Shown here one piece after another: positions 31,769 to 43,613 of a stretch of 50,688 nt of DNA. Origin of the DNA: Haplomitrium mnioides. Its lineage: Eukaryota > Marchantiophyta > Haplomitriopsida > Calobryales. Position 1 is the first letter of the stretch; each line of letters begins with the position of its first letter. The stretch is taken from NCBI GenBank assembly GCA_049999725.1, contig JBNGIS010020166.1, positions 1-50,688 of the forward strand. Direction: 5' to 3'. The position numbers and the translations under genes are program-made. The notes under the pieces were generated by a model. The model was not told the origin of the DNA. It saw only the letters and a program-made list of their open reading frames with translations, and made no database searches.

Positions 31769-34700
31769 TGTCGCTCCTTTGTTTCGGGCCTTAACCTTTT
31801 CAAGCCCTGTTTTGAGTGCAGGGGAGGACATGTTTCGGGCTTTCAGGTTCTTTTCTGAGATGGCCCCTTACCAGTTATCATTTTCAGGCCTTAAGGACTT
31901 TCCCCTTCCTTACAGTCCTTATGTTCACCACTCACTCTTCTTGTGTTTGCACTCAACTCATTCATTCAGATGCAGTCCACACTCATCACACCCAGCATTC
32001 GTGTAATTCTTTCCATATATTCCAAAGGTTTGGCCAAACTTGGGACCCTGCCACCTTATATGTGCTGGGGGCAGAATAGGTGCCGGTGACCTACACCACT
32101 TGAACACTACCAGAAGTCTGGACTCCCCCTCTCAGGGTGGTCACAACACTGGTCCAAATATTCTTACTCTATCCTAGCATGTTCTAAGTCCTAATCTATG
32201 CAACAGAATCAGACCAGAGAGCATTTACCTCCAAGATGCAAGACTCGTGTCAAGGGATTGGACTCCCCCTTCAAGGCTGTTCCCAAGGTCTGCTCAGCTC
32301 ATATGTGTTTCCTAATCTAATGAACCGACAACACAATGCAGAAAGGAAATCTAACTACACATATATAAACAAACAATTTACACACTATATGCAAGAGAGA
32401 TCAGAGTCCTTGAAGGCCCTCTGGATTTCTACTGATGATACTTCCCTTGTGAATCCTGCTGCCTTAACAACTGCAGCCCAGCAACCCACACACCCTCCAC
32501 TCTATATAGTTTTTTAACTTCCCTCGCGAGAAGCCCTACTTTTATTTCCTCAGGCTAGGAAGAGAGTTTCTTTTACTTCCACCTCTGGAAGACAGCTTTA
32601 CCAGCTGTAGGTAGCCCACTCCACCCCAAGCCTCGATAGGTCTTACTATGCACTGCACCGGCACTAGCGTAGCCCCCCCCTCTCAGCTCCACTTGAAGAA
32701 TTACACCAGAGTGTCCTCAGAACACTATGGGCTGATGCTCACACATAAGGAACGGCAGAGACAACCCCAAGCTCCTCACTTGACGGCCTCTCCCAAAGTC
32801 ATAACTGGCCGGAATCCCTTCGAATCTACGTATCAGTAACCCTCCGCTCTGGTCCACCGGCAAGGATGAGGTCACTTGGGTCTCCCTCCAGTCCTCCTCT
32901 AAATCCCTCTGGCTCCTTGGAGCTAGTACCCTTGCTTCACGTAGTTCCTCACTGGATTCCCACTCCAGCCGCCCCTCGTTGCGGTTTCCTTGTCCTCAGA
33001 TTGTGATGCTCTTACACAGAAAATGCAGAGACGACCCCAAGTCCTTCTATGGTGGCCTCTCTCGAAGTCTTAGCCGGCCAGAATCCCATCGAGACCCCGT
33101 ATCAGTCACCCTCCGCTCTGGTCCACCGGCAAGGATGAGGTCACTTGGATCGCCTGAGCATCCAGAGCTCCTCGCTCTGCAATCCTCGGCGCCCTTCCAG
33201 TCCTCCTCTGAATCCCCTTGGCCCATTGGAGTGAGTACCCATGCTTCACGTGATATTGTCAGTGAATTCTCATTCCAGCCCCCCTTCGTTGCGATTCCTG
33301 TTAGCGTGCAGTCGCCTCGCGCCCTGAGGTTGCCCATGCATCAACCTGGAGGAATTCGAAGGTCGCCAAGGTATACTCCCCTTGCAAGCGTTGAATTGGC
33401 GAGCCCGATCCCAAGAAAGGTTGTTAATCCCGTTAGCTCCCTAGAGCTGGGAGGTGACGACGCGTGGCACGCGCCTGTTAATCCTGTTACAACCGACGAG
33501 TAGCGCACGCCGCGTGTCCCGTAATGATGAAAGTACAACAGTAATATCGATGGGGAGTCCAAGGAATCTTGTGGCTGGGATTCTGTAGATTCCCGCGGTT
33601 GAGTCCCAAGGGCTCTTCGGAACAGAGTTCCGAAGCGCCCCGCGGAACCCTGCCCACATAATCTCCAAATATTCCCCCGCAGATCCCAAGTCACCCTCCT
33701 TGCGCCACGTCACCCGCTGTACCGCTGTCCGCCGCCGCCCCGCAAGGGGGTAGGCTGACCGTCGCACTTAATCTCCCTTTTGTGGTTGACCCGCTCTTTG
33801 TCCGAAGTTCGATGAGCCCTTCTCCTGTTGCCGCGTTTCCCGTTAGCTGCTGCGGGGTCCCTGGAGTCGCCACGTCGTCTGAAAGGCGCCGTCCGACGCC
33901 GCTCCGCAAGGGGGTAGGCGGACCGTCGTGCGGACCATCTTCCGAAGTTGACCGATGGAAATCTTACCTTGCTCCCCAGCGCGCCACGTTTCCGAAGCCC
34001 TCTCACGGACTCCTTGCGCTCGCCACGTCATCCGTAGAGCCAATGCGGACCTTACTCTACTCGCCGACTAAGAATTGTGCCGATGTTGCCATTTTGTCCT
34101 TCCCTTGAGATAAGAACTATGCATGTGCTTGAGGCTCCCTTCGTTATCTTTTCTGAATGCTTGATATAGGAACTACAAGGCCCTTCGTCCCACTGTCGAA
34201 CTGTCAGATGCTGCAGTTGGACCCATCGAACTCTCGCTCTTGGTCATGCCAAAGCTGCGTTGAATCACACTTTCAGCACTTGCTTGCTCCTCCGTCGATC
34301 GGACCTGCGTTAAATTCCCTTTCCGGCTCAGCCTTCTCCTCGTTGGTCGGTTGGTGATGGATCACCCTTTTGGCTTCCTCGGAACTCCCCTTCTCGGATC
34401 TCCGATAGATCACCCTTCTGGCACCCTTCCGCTCTCCTTCGGCTAGACCCTCGATATGTCGCTGCTTTGGGCCCTCTTTCTTGGCTCCCCTGTTGGGTTC
34501 CTCGCGGATCCCTCTTAACCGGGCTCTCCACGTCGTAAGACGCTTCGGAACCCTATTAAACGGGCTCCCCACTTAGGGAGGCGCCTTTCCGCAGATTCGC
34601 GGACCTCCTAGTGCCGCCACGTCATCCGTGGAATCCTGCGAAGTGCTCCGGAGACGCCACATTTTTGTGGAATCTCGCGGGCCTTCCGGGGACTCCACCT

Positions 34701-35264
34701 TTCCGCCCGGATTCATGGACTCAAATGGAAGGAATCGATCAGCCCTTGTAGGGCGCGCTCTTGCTTGCGGGATCGAGGCGTCCCTCTTCCCTGGCCTTGC
34801 TCGTCCTCGTGACGATCTTACCTTCTCATTTCTCTCCTTGAACCTTGCTTCTCGATTTTTGGCCTCTGCAGGATCCCCGCAATCTGCCTTTCTTTGGAGT
34901 GCCTTCGGGTTTCGTCATTGTGGATCCGTTCCTCTCCCTCCTGCAATTGCTTCGCCATAGATGGCTGCTCTCTTCCTTCACCCCAGGCTTTGATCCCCGC
35001 ATCCTCTTGAGGCCCACGGATTCTCGTTGGCCTGCTTCGAATTTTGGAAGGTACCCCCTCCTCTGACTGGCAACCCTAGTTCCTTCCTCCTCTCTTCCGC
35101 CATGATCATGTTTCCCTCCCAAGACTCATGCGCCCTGCTCTTAGTAGCTGTTTGAGGGTACTTCGTGGCTCTTGAGAGGCCCTCACACTTGCTAAGGCTT
35201 ATTGTGTCGCTGATGCTTCTAATTTCTTGAATTTTGCTTGAGTGCTCCAAAGCACCAGTTGACA
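31769..35264 (-). repeat. 5' LTR (3496 bp)
   Basis: Colinear with 25323-28794. The main difference is an extra stretch of about 24 bases near 32278-32300 that includes 'cccaaggtctgctcagctca'. It carries GCCACGTC boxes at 33703, 33869, 34022 and 34616. Confidence 0.9.
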
Positions 35265-35445
35265 AAAGGAATATAAGAATGACAACTCCGAGCCTTTTAC
35301 TAAAGATGATAATTTTGACATGGTCTTTTCTTTTGCAGCTGTAACTACTTCTGATTGTCTTTTGTCATTATTCATTCTTTGCAACAACTCGACATCATGG
35401 AGGATGTACCTTGAAAATTTGTTGTGCTATCAACCACAACATCTA
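35265..35445 (+). pseudogene. Copy 3, exon C, right half
   Basis: Begins with the second AAAGG and continues the frame of 24948-25322 to a GTAAGT donor. It reads 'PFTKDDNFDMVFSFAAVTT', then drifts out of frame at the 'W-S-F-V' strand. After removal of the retrotransposon and one AAAGG the two halves join without loss. Confidence 0.7.
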
Positions 35446-35543
35446 GTAAGTTTTGCTTTGATTTTTTAATGTTTTAGTCTATCTTGTTTTGGTTTCTTTT
35501 ACTTTCCTTACAATGTCTTCTTTCTTTGTTTTGATTACTACAG
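35446..35543 (+). other. C/D intron, copy 3
   Basis: GTAAGTTTTGC to TTACTACAG, 98 bases, T-rich. It is the best-preserved intron of the family, with both consensus ends intact. Confidence 0.7.
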
Positions 35544-36177
35544 AGACAAAACCAACATTCATCATTCACGGAAATCTGAGAATCGCTTACACCCATGAGT
35601 ATTGGACAGTGGGCTACTTGTCAAATGAAGGCAAGCAAAGCATGAAGCTCTTTAGTCTACAATCTGAAGATGCAAGCATTTGTTCTCGACAAATAATGTA
35701 GAGCGTTTTCAATTGTCCAACTCTTTTGGCTAAACTTAAACATCAAAGAGATGATGCTCGTGTGAATTTGTACCAAAAGCCTCATGCTTTGTACAATTTT
35801 TTATTCACCATTTGTCTTTAGAGAAAGATTGGATACTAGATTATTGCTATGAGCTGGGGACATACATTGTTTGTGCTCTCAAGTTGATGTGAAATTGCAT
35901 TGTTGTGGACTATAATAGACATCAGTCTATCTATATTCCTTAAAGAGTTTTGACGATGGTTTCTTTTCCATCTGATGTCACAAAATTGCAGAATATCTAC
36001 TCATACCATAATAAACATGTTTCTTCTATTACTAATAGTGTGTTTGGTGATTTTGTTGTAATTTTTGAGACTAGAAAGACCCGATAAGACTCTCATACAA
36101 CTGCAGATGCCCAAGCTTCTAAGTTTATTGATTTGGACAAGACCATTCCTCCTGAAGAAGATAGGACTGAAACTTAA
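35544..36177 (+). pseudogene. Copy 3, exon D: SAM-binding half with acidic C-terminus
   Basis: Reads 'AYTHEYWTVGYLSNEGKQSM', 'NLYQKPHALYNF' (motif X with intact Q-K-P), a decayed motif I region ('DWILDYCYELGTYIVCALKL'-like, loop residues changed), 'NCIVVDYNRHQSIYI' and 'SDVT'. It ends 'DLDKTIPPEEDRTET' and a stop at 36175-36177, which shares the copy 1 tail. A polyadenylation-like AATAAA follows at 36206-36211. The motif I loop is the most damaged of the copies. Confidence 0.6.
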
Positions 36178-37097
36178 GCTGGAGAGTGATGTACATTTTG
36201 TAAATAATAAAGTGTTTCCTTTCAGAAATATTTTTTGTTCGATATGTATTCTTTTAGCATTCCAAATAATAGTTATCAAGCACTTTCTTAATGATCTATT
36301 TTTGTTCAAAAAATGATTTTTGAACAAAACCTATTGGTTTTGATAAATATTAGCAATGAAGTCTATGATGGCATGGAAGTTTCTTTTCAACTAATTTGGA
36401 TTTTTGCACAAGTTTTTTTCAATCATGAGTTTTTGGTTTTTTTTAGCTGCTCAATAAAATCATTACAATCTTCATCAACGATATCATTCTACATATGAGT
36501 CATTTTTGTGATTTTATTTTGGATATTTAATGATTCATTGTATGTGTAACTAACAATGTTGGATTGATGTTGATGAAAGGCATTATCTTTTTGTGATATA
36601 CGAGCTTGAAATCTATGCAAGCATATCTCTTCTTTTTTGTTTTTATCTCTTTCATAAGTAATTAGAAGTTCAAAGCAAATCTTACTAGATTAGAGATTTG
36701 TATGTTAGCGTATGTTTTAACATCATTTAAAAAAAAAATTTCCGTAAATGTTTTAGGATTTTATATCTTGAATGTTTTTCTAAAAATTATAAGAAAACAT
36801 TAAAATATGACTATATAACTTTACCTTTTTTTTCAATATTTTCTCTTATTTATTTATCTTACTATAATACAATAATTTTGATTTTATAGTTTTTACCAAA
36901 TATTGAGCATTAATTTATTTCCAAAATACAATAGATATCTGAATTAACTATATTTCACATTGAATACATTTTTTCTGATGAAAAATTTTGTAACTATAAA
37001 AAATGTAATTTTTGAAGCGAAAATTTGAAAAAAAAATCCAATACGAAATACAACATGAGCTGAGTACCGGTTCTTGGTTCAAAGTAGTAGCTATTAG
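36178..37097 (+). repeat. 3' flank of copy 3, forward arm of an inverted repeat
   Basis: No gene. Very AT-rich. It aligns with the 3' flank of copy 1 (3984-4820) and, reversed, with 37467-38339. It ends in a block GGTTCTTGGTTCAAAGTAGT, whose reverse is at 37480. Confidence 0.7.
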
Positions 37098-37139
37098 TAT
37101 CAATTTGTTATATTTCTTACTAAGTAATTTGGTTTTATT

Positions 37140-37465
37140 CTAGTCTCTTATTATTTTATTGTACTGCAAATCAAAGATGAAAGCAATATTCATGACTCAC
37201 ATGATCTTATAATAGCACATTCCCATGAATATTGGACTATATGCTATTGGCTAGACAAAATAAGGAATATAAAAATTTTAAACGTTCGTATTGATGAAAC
37301 CATAAGACAATATTGCTAGATCTAGTAATCAGTTGCTAATGTTATAATAATTTTTGCTAAATTAAAAACATCTAAATGATGATGCTTCTATAAATGTTTA
37401 TCAAAAACCGTAAGCACTATACAACCTTTTTCATTGGTGATGTGTCTATAGAGCATGATGGATTT
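37140..37465 (+). pseudogene. Isolated exon D fragment at the centre of the inverted repeat
   Basis: Starts in a decayed C/D intron and acceptor ('tattgtactgcaa') and reads 'AHSHEYWTICYW', then a stop-rich run matching 'AKLK', and 'CLSKT'. It stops before motif I. It is therefore a truncated copy of the family trapped between the two 3' flanks. Confidence 0.55.
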
Positions 37466-37466
37466 G

Positions 37467-38339
37467 AGACTTATAATAACCACTACTTTGAACTAGGAAT
37501 TGCTATTGAGTTCATGTTTGATTTTATATTCTCAAGGTTTTTGTTTTCAAAATTGTAATTAAAAAATTACATTTAAAAAAATTCTTTAACTTGAAATTTG
37601 CTTTATTAAAATACTCATTATATTTAAAAAAAACTTTATACTCAATATTTGGCAAAAAAGTAAATAATAAAATACTATATTATAATAAGATAAGTAAAGA
37701 AGAGAGAATATTGAAAACAAGTTAAATTTAAATTGCTATAGTCTAATTTATAATTATTAGAAGAATTTTAAGATACAAAATTCTAGAACATTTACAAGAA
37801 ATAAATTCAGAAAAGATGATGCTTTAACAAGCACTCACAAATAAATCTATAATCTGCTAAGAAATGCTTTGAACTTCTATTTAGTTACAAAAAAGACGAA
37901 AACAAAAAAGAAGAGTTATGCTTGATCATCGTTAAAATCAATCTCACAATCCTATGCATGCATATAATCAATCAATTGCAACTCACAAAAATAAATTCCA
38001 AAAATAAAATCAAAAAATTGACTTAAATGAAAGATAATATTGAAATTCAAGATTGCAATAAATATACTATGCAAATAACCAAAAACAAAAATCTTACAAG
38101 GGAAGATAGTTTGTGCAAAAATATAAATCGATCAAATAAGATTGTTAATGCTAGCAAAAACTTCCTTACTTTCTTTTACCAAAGGCATGATGTTTATTGA
38201 GAGAGAGATTGTGAGGCATGCGCTTATTAACTTATACATTGAATGCCACCTAAATCAAAGATTCTTTACTGAAATAAAATGCACCTTATACACGATGGTT
38301 TTTTTTAACAAAAATACTTTATTTTGTAAAAAATGTACA
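37467..38339 (-). repeat. 3' flank of copy 4, reverse arm of the inverted repeat
   Basis: Reverse complement of 36178-37097 in outline, with strong divergence. It includes the reversed AATAAA at 38318-38323. AT-rich with no gene. Confidence 0.65.
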
Positions 38340-38475
38340 TTAGTATGCAGCTTGTGCTTTAATTTTGTCCTCTTCAAGACCAATGATATCATTTAAATCA
38401 ATAGACTAAGAAGCTTGGGTATCTCCACCCCCAACGAAATGTTGTCAAGACTTTTCAGTCTCTAAAATGGCTACT
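38340..38475 (-). pseudogene. Copy 4, exon D, C-terminal end
   Basis: Minus strand: 'VAILETEKS', stop, then 'SIDLNDIIGLEEDKIKAQ' and a stop at 38340-38342. This is the acidic tail of the family, cut off from the rest of exon D by the chromovirus. Confidence 0.6.
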
Positions 38476-38889
38476 TGTAAAAGAACTCAAAGACCAACTT
38501 CCAAATAAGTAACAACTTCAAGAGAACTCTAATAGAGTTGCACAACTCAAAGCCAATAAGCAAACAAAGGCCAAGAGTGCTAACCAAGCCAAACAACCAA
38601 ATAGCCAAACCAAATTGAGAGGAACTCTAGAATGAGGAGTGGGGCTATGAAGCCCTTCTATTTATACAAGAAAAGAAGATGTCATCTCTCTTTCTTCACT
38701 TACAAATCACTTCTAATTTCAACCCTAAATTGATCACTTAGAAGTCACTTTTAATTTCATCCCTAAAACTCTAAAAGTGACTTTGAAGGTAAGTAATCTT
38801 ATCTCAACCCTAAAAGTGACCCTCTACCACTTCTTTTACTTCTCTCTATTTTCTTATAGATAACACAACCTTATCCTTGCACTATTATA
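38476..38889 (-). repeat. 3' LTR of the chromovirus
   Basis: 414 bp, matched by 43198-43613. The terminal CA reads TA here through one substitution. Confidence 0.85.
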
Positions 38890-38939
38890 TAACCCTCATC
38901 TTTTAATAGATGACATTTTTATCATTGCCGTAACTTTCA

Positions 38940-39240
38940 AATATTTGAATAGCCTCTAGAACATTCTCAAGATTTGAAGAAGGTTTCCAAGTAGCATTAT
39001 GAAATGGATAGCTTTTCTACAAAACCTTGTATAGAACTTGTAGATGTCGCCATTGCTTGATAACTCTTTTTCCCCAAGTGCAATCCACTTCAAATTCTTC
39101 ATGATCATCAAGAACAATAGCCAGAGGAGGAAGTTGAACACAATTTTGAAAAGAAGATGGAATAGAAACAAAAAGCTTAAGCTTAGAGACATGAAACACA
39201 TGACGAATCTTCATATGAAAAGGAAGATCAATTCATAAGC
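38940..39240 (-). pseudogene. Chromodomain and integrase C-terminus
   Basis: The minus strand reads 'RHVFHVSKLKLFVSIPSSFQ' (the usual block after the integrase core), 'VDCTWGKRVIKQWRHLQVLY' and, after a stop, 'YPFHNATWKPSSNLEN'. The last block matches the aromatic core and acidic helix of the chromodomain that steers chromoviruses to chromatin. Confidence 0.7.
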
Positions 39241-39289
39241 AACATGAGAAATAAATTGAGAAATAGAAAAAAGACCAATCCAAGCAGAA

Positions 39290-40110
39290 GATAACTTACA
39301 AACTTGGGTATCCAAAGACAATAGAAGATCGTGAATAGATAATAAAACTTTCATATAAAACAAAAGAGATATCACAATGATGACTATTAGCATATTGTTT
39401 TTGCCAATTTTGAGCAACAATAAGATGATTGCAAGCATCTTGCAATGAAGAAGATAAACAAGACAAAAAGGTAGAAATACTTAGAACACTAGAAGAAGGA
39501 GAAAGCAAACCATCGGGAATAAGAGGATGTTGACTCAAATTAAGAAAGAAAGGAGAAAACCTAGTACTTGCTTGTTTGGAGTTGTTGTATATGAACTGCA
39601 CTATTGGTAAGAAACTATCCCAATTCGTGTGATGAACATTGATGAACGTGCCAAGTATATCCTTCATAGTACGCTTAGCTCACTTTGTTTGCCCATCTAT
39701 TTAAGGATGATAAGTAGTAGATATAGAGAGTTTGGTGCCTAAAATTTTGAAAAACTCTCACCAAAATGCTCTCGTGAAACGCAATCCCTATCAAATATTA
39801 ACACCTTGGGCATTCCATAATCATGGAAGACATTGTCAAAGTAAATTTTTGCCAATTGAGGAGCATCTATTATATCCACCGTCGGTGCTAAATGAATATA
39901 CTTGCTGAGCTTGTCCACAAATACTACAATGGTAGGAAACCCACAAGGCATAGTTGGAATTGAAGTGACAAATCCAAACTTACATGTTCTCAATAAGTAG
40001 TAGAAATTGGTAGCGGCTGAAGAAGTCTCGTTGGTTTTTGATATGAAGCTTTGTTTTGTTGACAATTTTTACACAAATAAACAAAACCATGAACATCTCG
40101 AACCAACTTA
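39290..40110 (-). pseudogene. Integrase core
   Basis: Frame 39739-40065 reads 'IVVFVDKLSKYIHLAPTVD' and 'GMPKVLIFDRDCVS', which hold the first and second catalytic Asp. Frame 39296-39667 contains 'QASTRFSPFFLNLSQHPLIP', the end of the core. Frames break between them. Confidence 0.8.
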
Positions 40111-40599
40111 AGGCCACCATAAAGTGCAATAAAGCAACTTTGTAGTTTTTTCTACTCCAAGATGCATAGAGATGAGAATATCATGTGCTTCTTGTAAACA
40201 ATCTATTCGAAGTGTATCATCTTATGAAACATATATTTGATAACATCAATAGAGAATACCATCTCAAATGGAAAAAATATGATACTCACTATCTTTAACG
40301 GTCGATTGTGCCCAAACAAGACTTAAAAAAGCACCTTCTTGTAGTTTATAGTGATAACTCCCACTAGTTGTCTCATCTAAGTGTAATATACTAATATTAA
40401 TTGCCTACATTGTATTTACTCGATGATCCGGTCTTCGTGACAATGCATCACAAATTGTATGGAACTTTCCAAGCTTGTATTCTAGCTTGATATCAAAGAG
40501 TTGCAATTGATCTTCCCATTAGTGATGACAACTTGTCATATTTTCCAAATAGATTACTTATAGCAATGGTTTGTGATCTATGCACATAAGCATATGTCT

Positions 40600-40850
40600 T
40601 CCCAAAAGATAGTGCTTTCACGTTTTGGTAGCATAAAACATTGCTAATTGCTCTCGATCCATTGCAAAATAATTTCTCTTCGTCTCATTTAATTGACGTG
40701 AGATGAAAGCAATTGGATGAAGTCTATCCTCAAACTCTTGTTGCAATACTGCTCCAATAGCAAAATTAGAAGCATCAAAATCAACTATATAACATGCCTT
40801 TGGATCATTTGATTGTAGAATAGGACGAGAAGAGACTCCATCCAAAAGCT
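40600..40850 (-). pseudogene. RNase H domain
   Basis: Reads 'ACYIVDFDASNFAIGAVLQQ', 'RLHPIAFISRQLNETKRNYF' and 'DREQLA', with the first catalytic Asp and the later Glu both present. Confidence 0.85.
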
Positions 40851-41800
40851 ACTGAAACGCCGTTTGCTCTTTGGCGGTCCATTGAAACTTGACCTCCTTG
40901 CTAAGAAAATTTGTAATTGGTGCAACAATATGTGCATAATAATGGATGAATTGTTGATAAAATCTTGCCAATCCATTGAAGGCTCTAATGTCCTTTGCCT
41001 TCTTTGGTGTTGGCCACTCTATGATAGTCTTGATTTTCTTTTCTTCCATCTTGATACCATTCGTAGACATCTTGTGCCCTAGGTAAATAGCCTCTTGCTT
41101 CCAAAATTTGCACTTGGATATCTTAAAATAAAACTTCCAATTGCAAAACCTTTGCAATACTTTTTTAAGATGATTAAGATGCTCAGCTTCAGTTTTACTA
41201 GAAATAAGAATATCATCCAGGAATACCCAAAATGCCCATACCATGTATGAAAAGCTGTCTTTCGCACACCGCTTACCTTGATAGGAATTTGCCAATAGCC
41301 ACTTCAAAGATCCAACTTGGAAGAAAATCGCACACCAGTCAATTGATCCAACAAATCATCAACGTGTAGTAAAGGAGAAGCATTCTTTACTATTTGATTG
41401 TTCAAATTGTGATAATCAATACAAAGACAAAATCCACCATCTTTCTTTGGTACAAAGAATACCGGTGCTCTCCAAGGCAAAGTGCTATGTTGAATGAAAT
41501 CCTTCTTAAGAAGATCCATCAAGGTCTTGCGAAGCTCTTCCAACTCTTGTGACGATATTTGGTAAATAGGTCGATTACATGACGTACTTCTTTGTACCAA
41601 CTCAATTATCGAAAAAGACATTCCACAATCATCTGGTAACCTTTTTGGAAAATCATCTGGAAATACATCTAAAAAGACTTTCAAAATATAATCAATCATT
41701 GAGGTCGATATAAATTTCTCTCTCTCTTTATTCAAGTCTATGATAGGCTTGATCCATACAACAAAGACATGAAACTCTTTCTCCATCAAATCATCATGCT
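40849..41800 (-). pseudogene. Reverse transcriptase domain, internally deleted
   Basis: Frame 41304-41789 carries the start ('WRAPVFFVPKKDGGFCLCID', 'YHNLNNQ'). Frame 40849-41307 carries 'FLDDILISSKTEAEHLNHLK' (the Y-x-D-D box as F-L-D-D) and 'IYLGHKMSTNGIKMEEKKIK'. The stretch with the 'MPFGL' motif that should lie between 'TWYGHF' and the F-L-D-D box is missing, a deletion of roughly 100 bases. Confidence 0.85.
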
Positions 41801-41899
41801 AAACTAATTTGGGCTTCTTCACCAATGATATCGAACACTAAAAAAAAAACTGCTTTCTTTGTAAAATAGCTTGAATTTGTTGTTTTGCTCAACCAACTT

Positions 41900-42160
41900 G
41901 AGTAGCTCAATCTTCAAGCCAAGGAAAACCCAAAATAATATCATATTATATATGGATGCAATAACAAAATCTATAGATCCCTCATAGTTCTTGCTAGTTC
42001 TTTGAAGAAATGGCTTGTATGACTTGAAAACCTCATGTTGTAGGCCATGGACAATAGTGACAAAACTTCCCTTGATAGGAAAAGTTTTGGTTTTCATTTT
42101 CTTTGCAAAACGTAATGACATGAAAATTTCAAAAACTTCCACAATCTACCAATATTATAC
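41900..42160 (-). pseudogene. Aspartic protease
   Basis: Minus strand 'IILVDCGSF' (D-C-G where D-S-G is usual) and, near 41914-41943, 'DIILGFPWLED', the second conserved block. Frames are broken between. Confidence 0.5.
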
Positions 42161-42329
42161 AAGAATTCTCATCAATCATACCATCTAGATGAAACAATGT
42201 GCTTCAATTTCTTGTCAAGCCTATAATTCCATTGGAACTAATCAGATTATCAGTAAACTGCTCGACTATTTTTAATGAGTTCTTTCATTTTCTGATTTTC
42301 TTCTTCAACAATGGTTGCTTGAGCAAGGG

Positions 42330-43110
42330 CATGTGGTCAACCTTGGCAATGTGGGCAATTTTCAATCTTATGACCAAGTTGTTGACAATAAAAACATCCT
42401 CCGCTTTGGCGTAAGCACTCACGTTCTACATCAATAAGTACCACTCTTTGCGCCGCATCAATCTCCATAGGTACAACCTTATTTGATGGCACAAAAGCAT
42501 ATTGCAAAGCTTGTTGTGGGCGTAGCCTAACTTTGATAGTTGCTAGTAGTGAGTCGTATCATTCAGCCATACGTATTGCTTCCTCTAGTTGAGAGGGCTC
42601 TCTGATTGTCACTTCCATTCTAGTACGAGGCTTCTATCTTCTAACAAAGCGATTTAAAGCTTCTCCCTTGCCGTTATTAGGAATTTGTACAATGATATTC
42701 TAACATTGTGTGACATAGCTCCTCAATGTACTTAGTTGCTTCAATTCTGCCTATCAATCTTTTGCCACCTTTGGAGCATTCAAAACCCCAAATCTTAAAT
42801 TCATCGCTTCTTTGAACTCTTGCCAAGAAGCAATTGGAGCGATAAATCCACGTTGAGCTTGCTCAATTTGATATCTCTACAAAGCTTTTGTCACTCCTTC
42901 CAATTGACTTATAGCAAATAGAATTCTTCGACCAACTTCTCTTTTGTTTGTAGCCTCAAAATATTGTTCACAATGGAAAAATAAATTCTTAGATGTGTCA
43001 AGAACCATCTTCCCATCATATGCTTTTGGTTTGAGAAACCATGCATAGCTTTCTTCTTCTTGAAAATGTGCCCTCTTCTCTATTTGCATTTGAACTTTTA
43101 GAAGACGAGA
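42330..43110 (-). pseudogene. gag with zinc knuckle
   Basis: Zinc knuckle CFYCQQLGHKIENC at 42355-42396, exact C-x2-C-x4-H-x4-C spacing, followed by 'PHCQG'. Upstream, frame 42877-43089 is a gag piece ('LDTSKNLFFHCEQYFEATNK'). The middle of gag is full of stops. Confidence 0.7.
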
Positions 43111-43183
43111 AAGATGTTCAATTTTGTTGCTACATTGCTTGCATCCTTGCTTCTTGATTCTCTATTCCACAAAAAAGAATTGT

Positions 43184-43197
43184 GGCTCTGATATCAA
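43184..43197 (-). promoter_or_regulatory. Primer-binding site, initiator-Met type
   Basis: In element orientation TTGATATCAGAGCC lies directly inside the 5' LTR. It differs at one base from the common TGGTATCAGAGC site. Confidence 0.8.
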
Positions 43198-43613
43198 TGT
43201 AAAAAACTCAAGAACCAACTTCCAAATAAGTAATAACTTCAAGATAACTCTAACAGAGTTACATAACTCAAGGCTAATAAGCAAACAAAAAGCCAAAAGT
43301 GCTAGCCAAAGCCAAACAATCAAAGAGCAAAACCCAATTGAGAGGAACTCTAGAGTGAGAAGTGAGGCTATAAAGCCCTTCTATCTAAACAAGAGAAGAG
43401 GGTGTCATCTATCTTTCTTCATTTATAAGTTACTTCTAATTTCAACCCTAAATTGACCACTTAGAAGTCACTCATAATTTCAACCTTAAAGTACCAAAAG
43501 TGACTTTGAAGACAAGTAATCTTATCTCAACTCTAAAAGTGACCCTCTACCACTTCCTTTACTCCTCTCTATTTTCTTATTATATAGCACAACCTTTTGC
43601 TTGTACTATTACA
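43198..43613 (-). repeat. 5' LTR of the chromovirus
   Basis: 416 bp, colinear with 38476-38889, ending ACTATTACA on the plus strand. Confidence 0.85.

Larger units (their letters stand above)
25323..35264 (-). mobile_element. Gag-pro-only LTR retrotransposon with 3.5-kb LTRs
   Basis: A 9942-bp element on the minus strand: 5' LTR 31769-35264, primer-binding site 31741-31760, gag-pro 29188-31611, polypurine tract 28795-28809, 3' LTR 25323-28794. LTR ends are TG and CA; the target duplication AAAGG is perfect. There is no reverse transcriptase, RNase H or integrase, so it must have depended on another element: a non-autonomous terminal-repeat element with gag. It is visibly richer in G+C than its surroundings, and its LTRs are still very similar, so it is the younger kind of insertion here. 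It sits in exon C of copy 3. Confidence 0.9.
38476..43613 (-). mobile_element. Ty3/gypsy chromovirus-type retrotransposon
   Basis: A 5138-bp element on the minus strand: 5' LTR 43198-43613, initiator-Met-type primer-binding site, gag with a zinc knuckle, protease, reverse transcriptase, RNase H, integrase and chromodomain, 3' LTR 38476-38889. The 5-base target duplication is perfect (CTACT at 38471-38475 and 43614-43618). Both LTRs begin TGTAAAA on the plus strand. All domains contain stops; part of reverse transcriptase is deleted. Inserted in exon D of copy 4: the exon frame continues on both sides. Confidence 0.9.
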
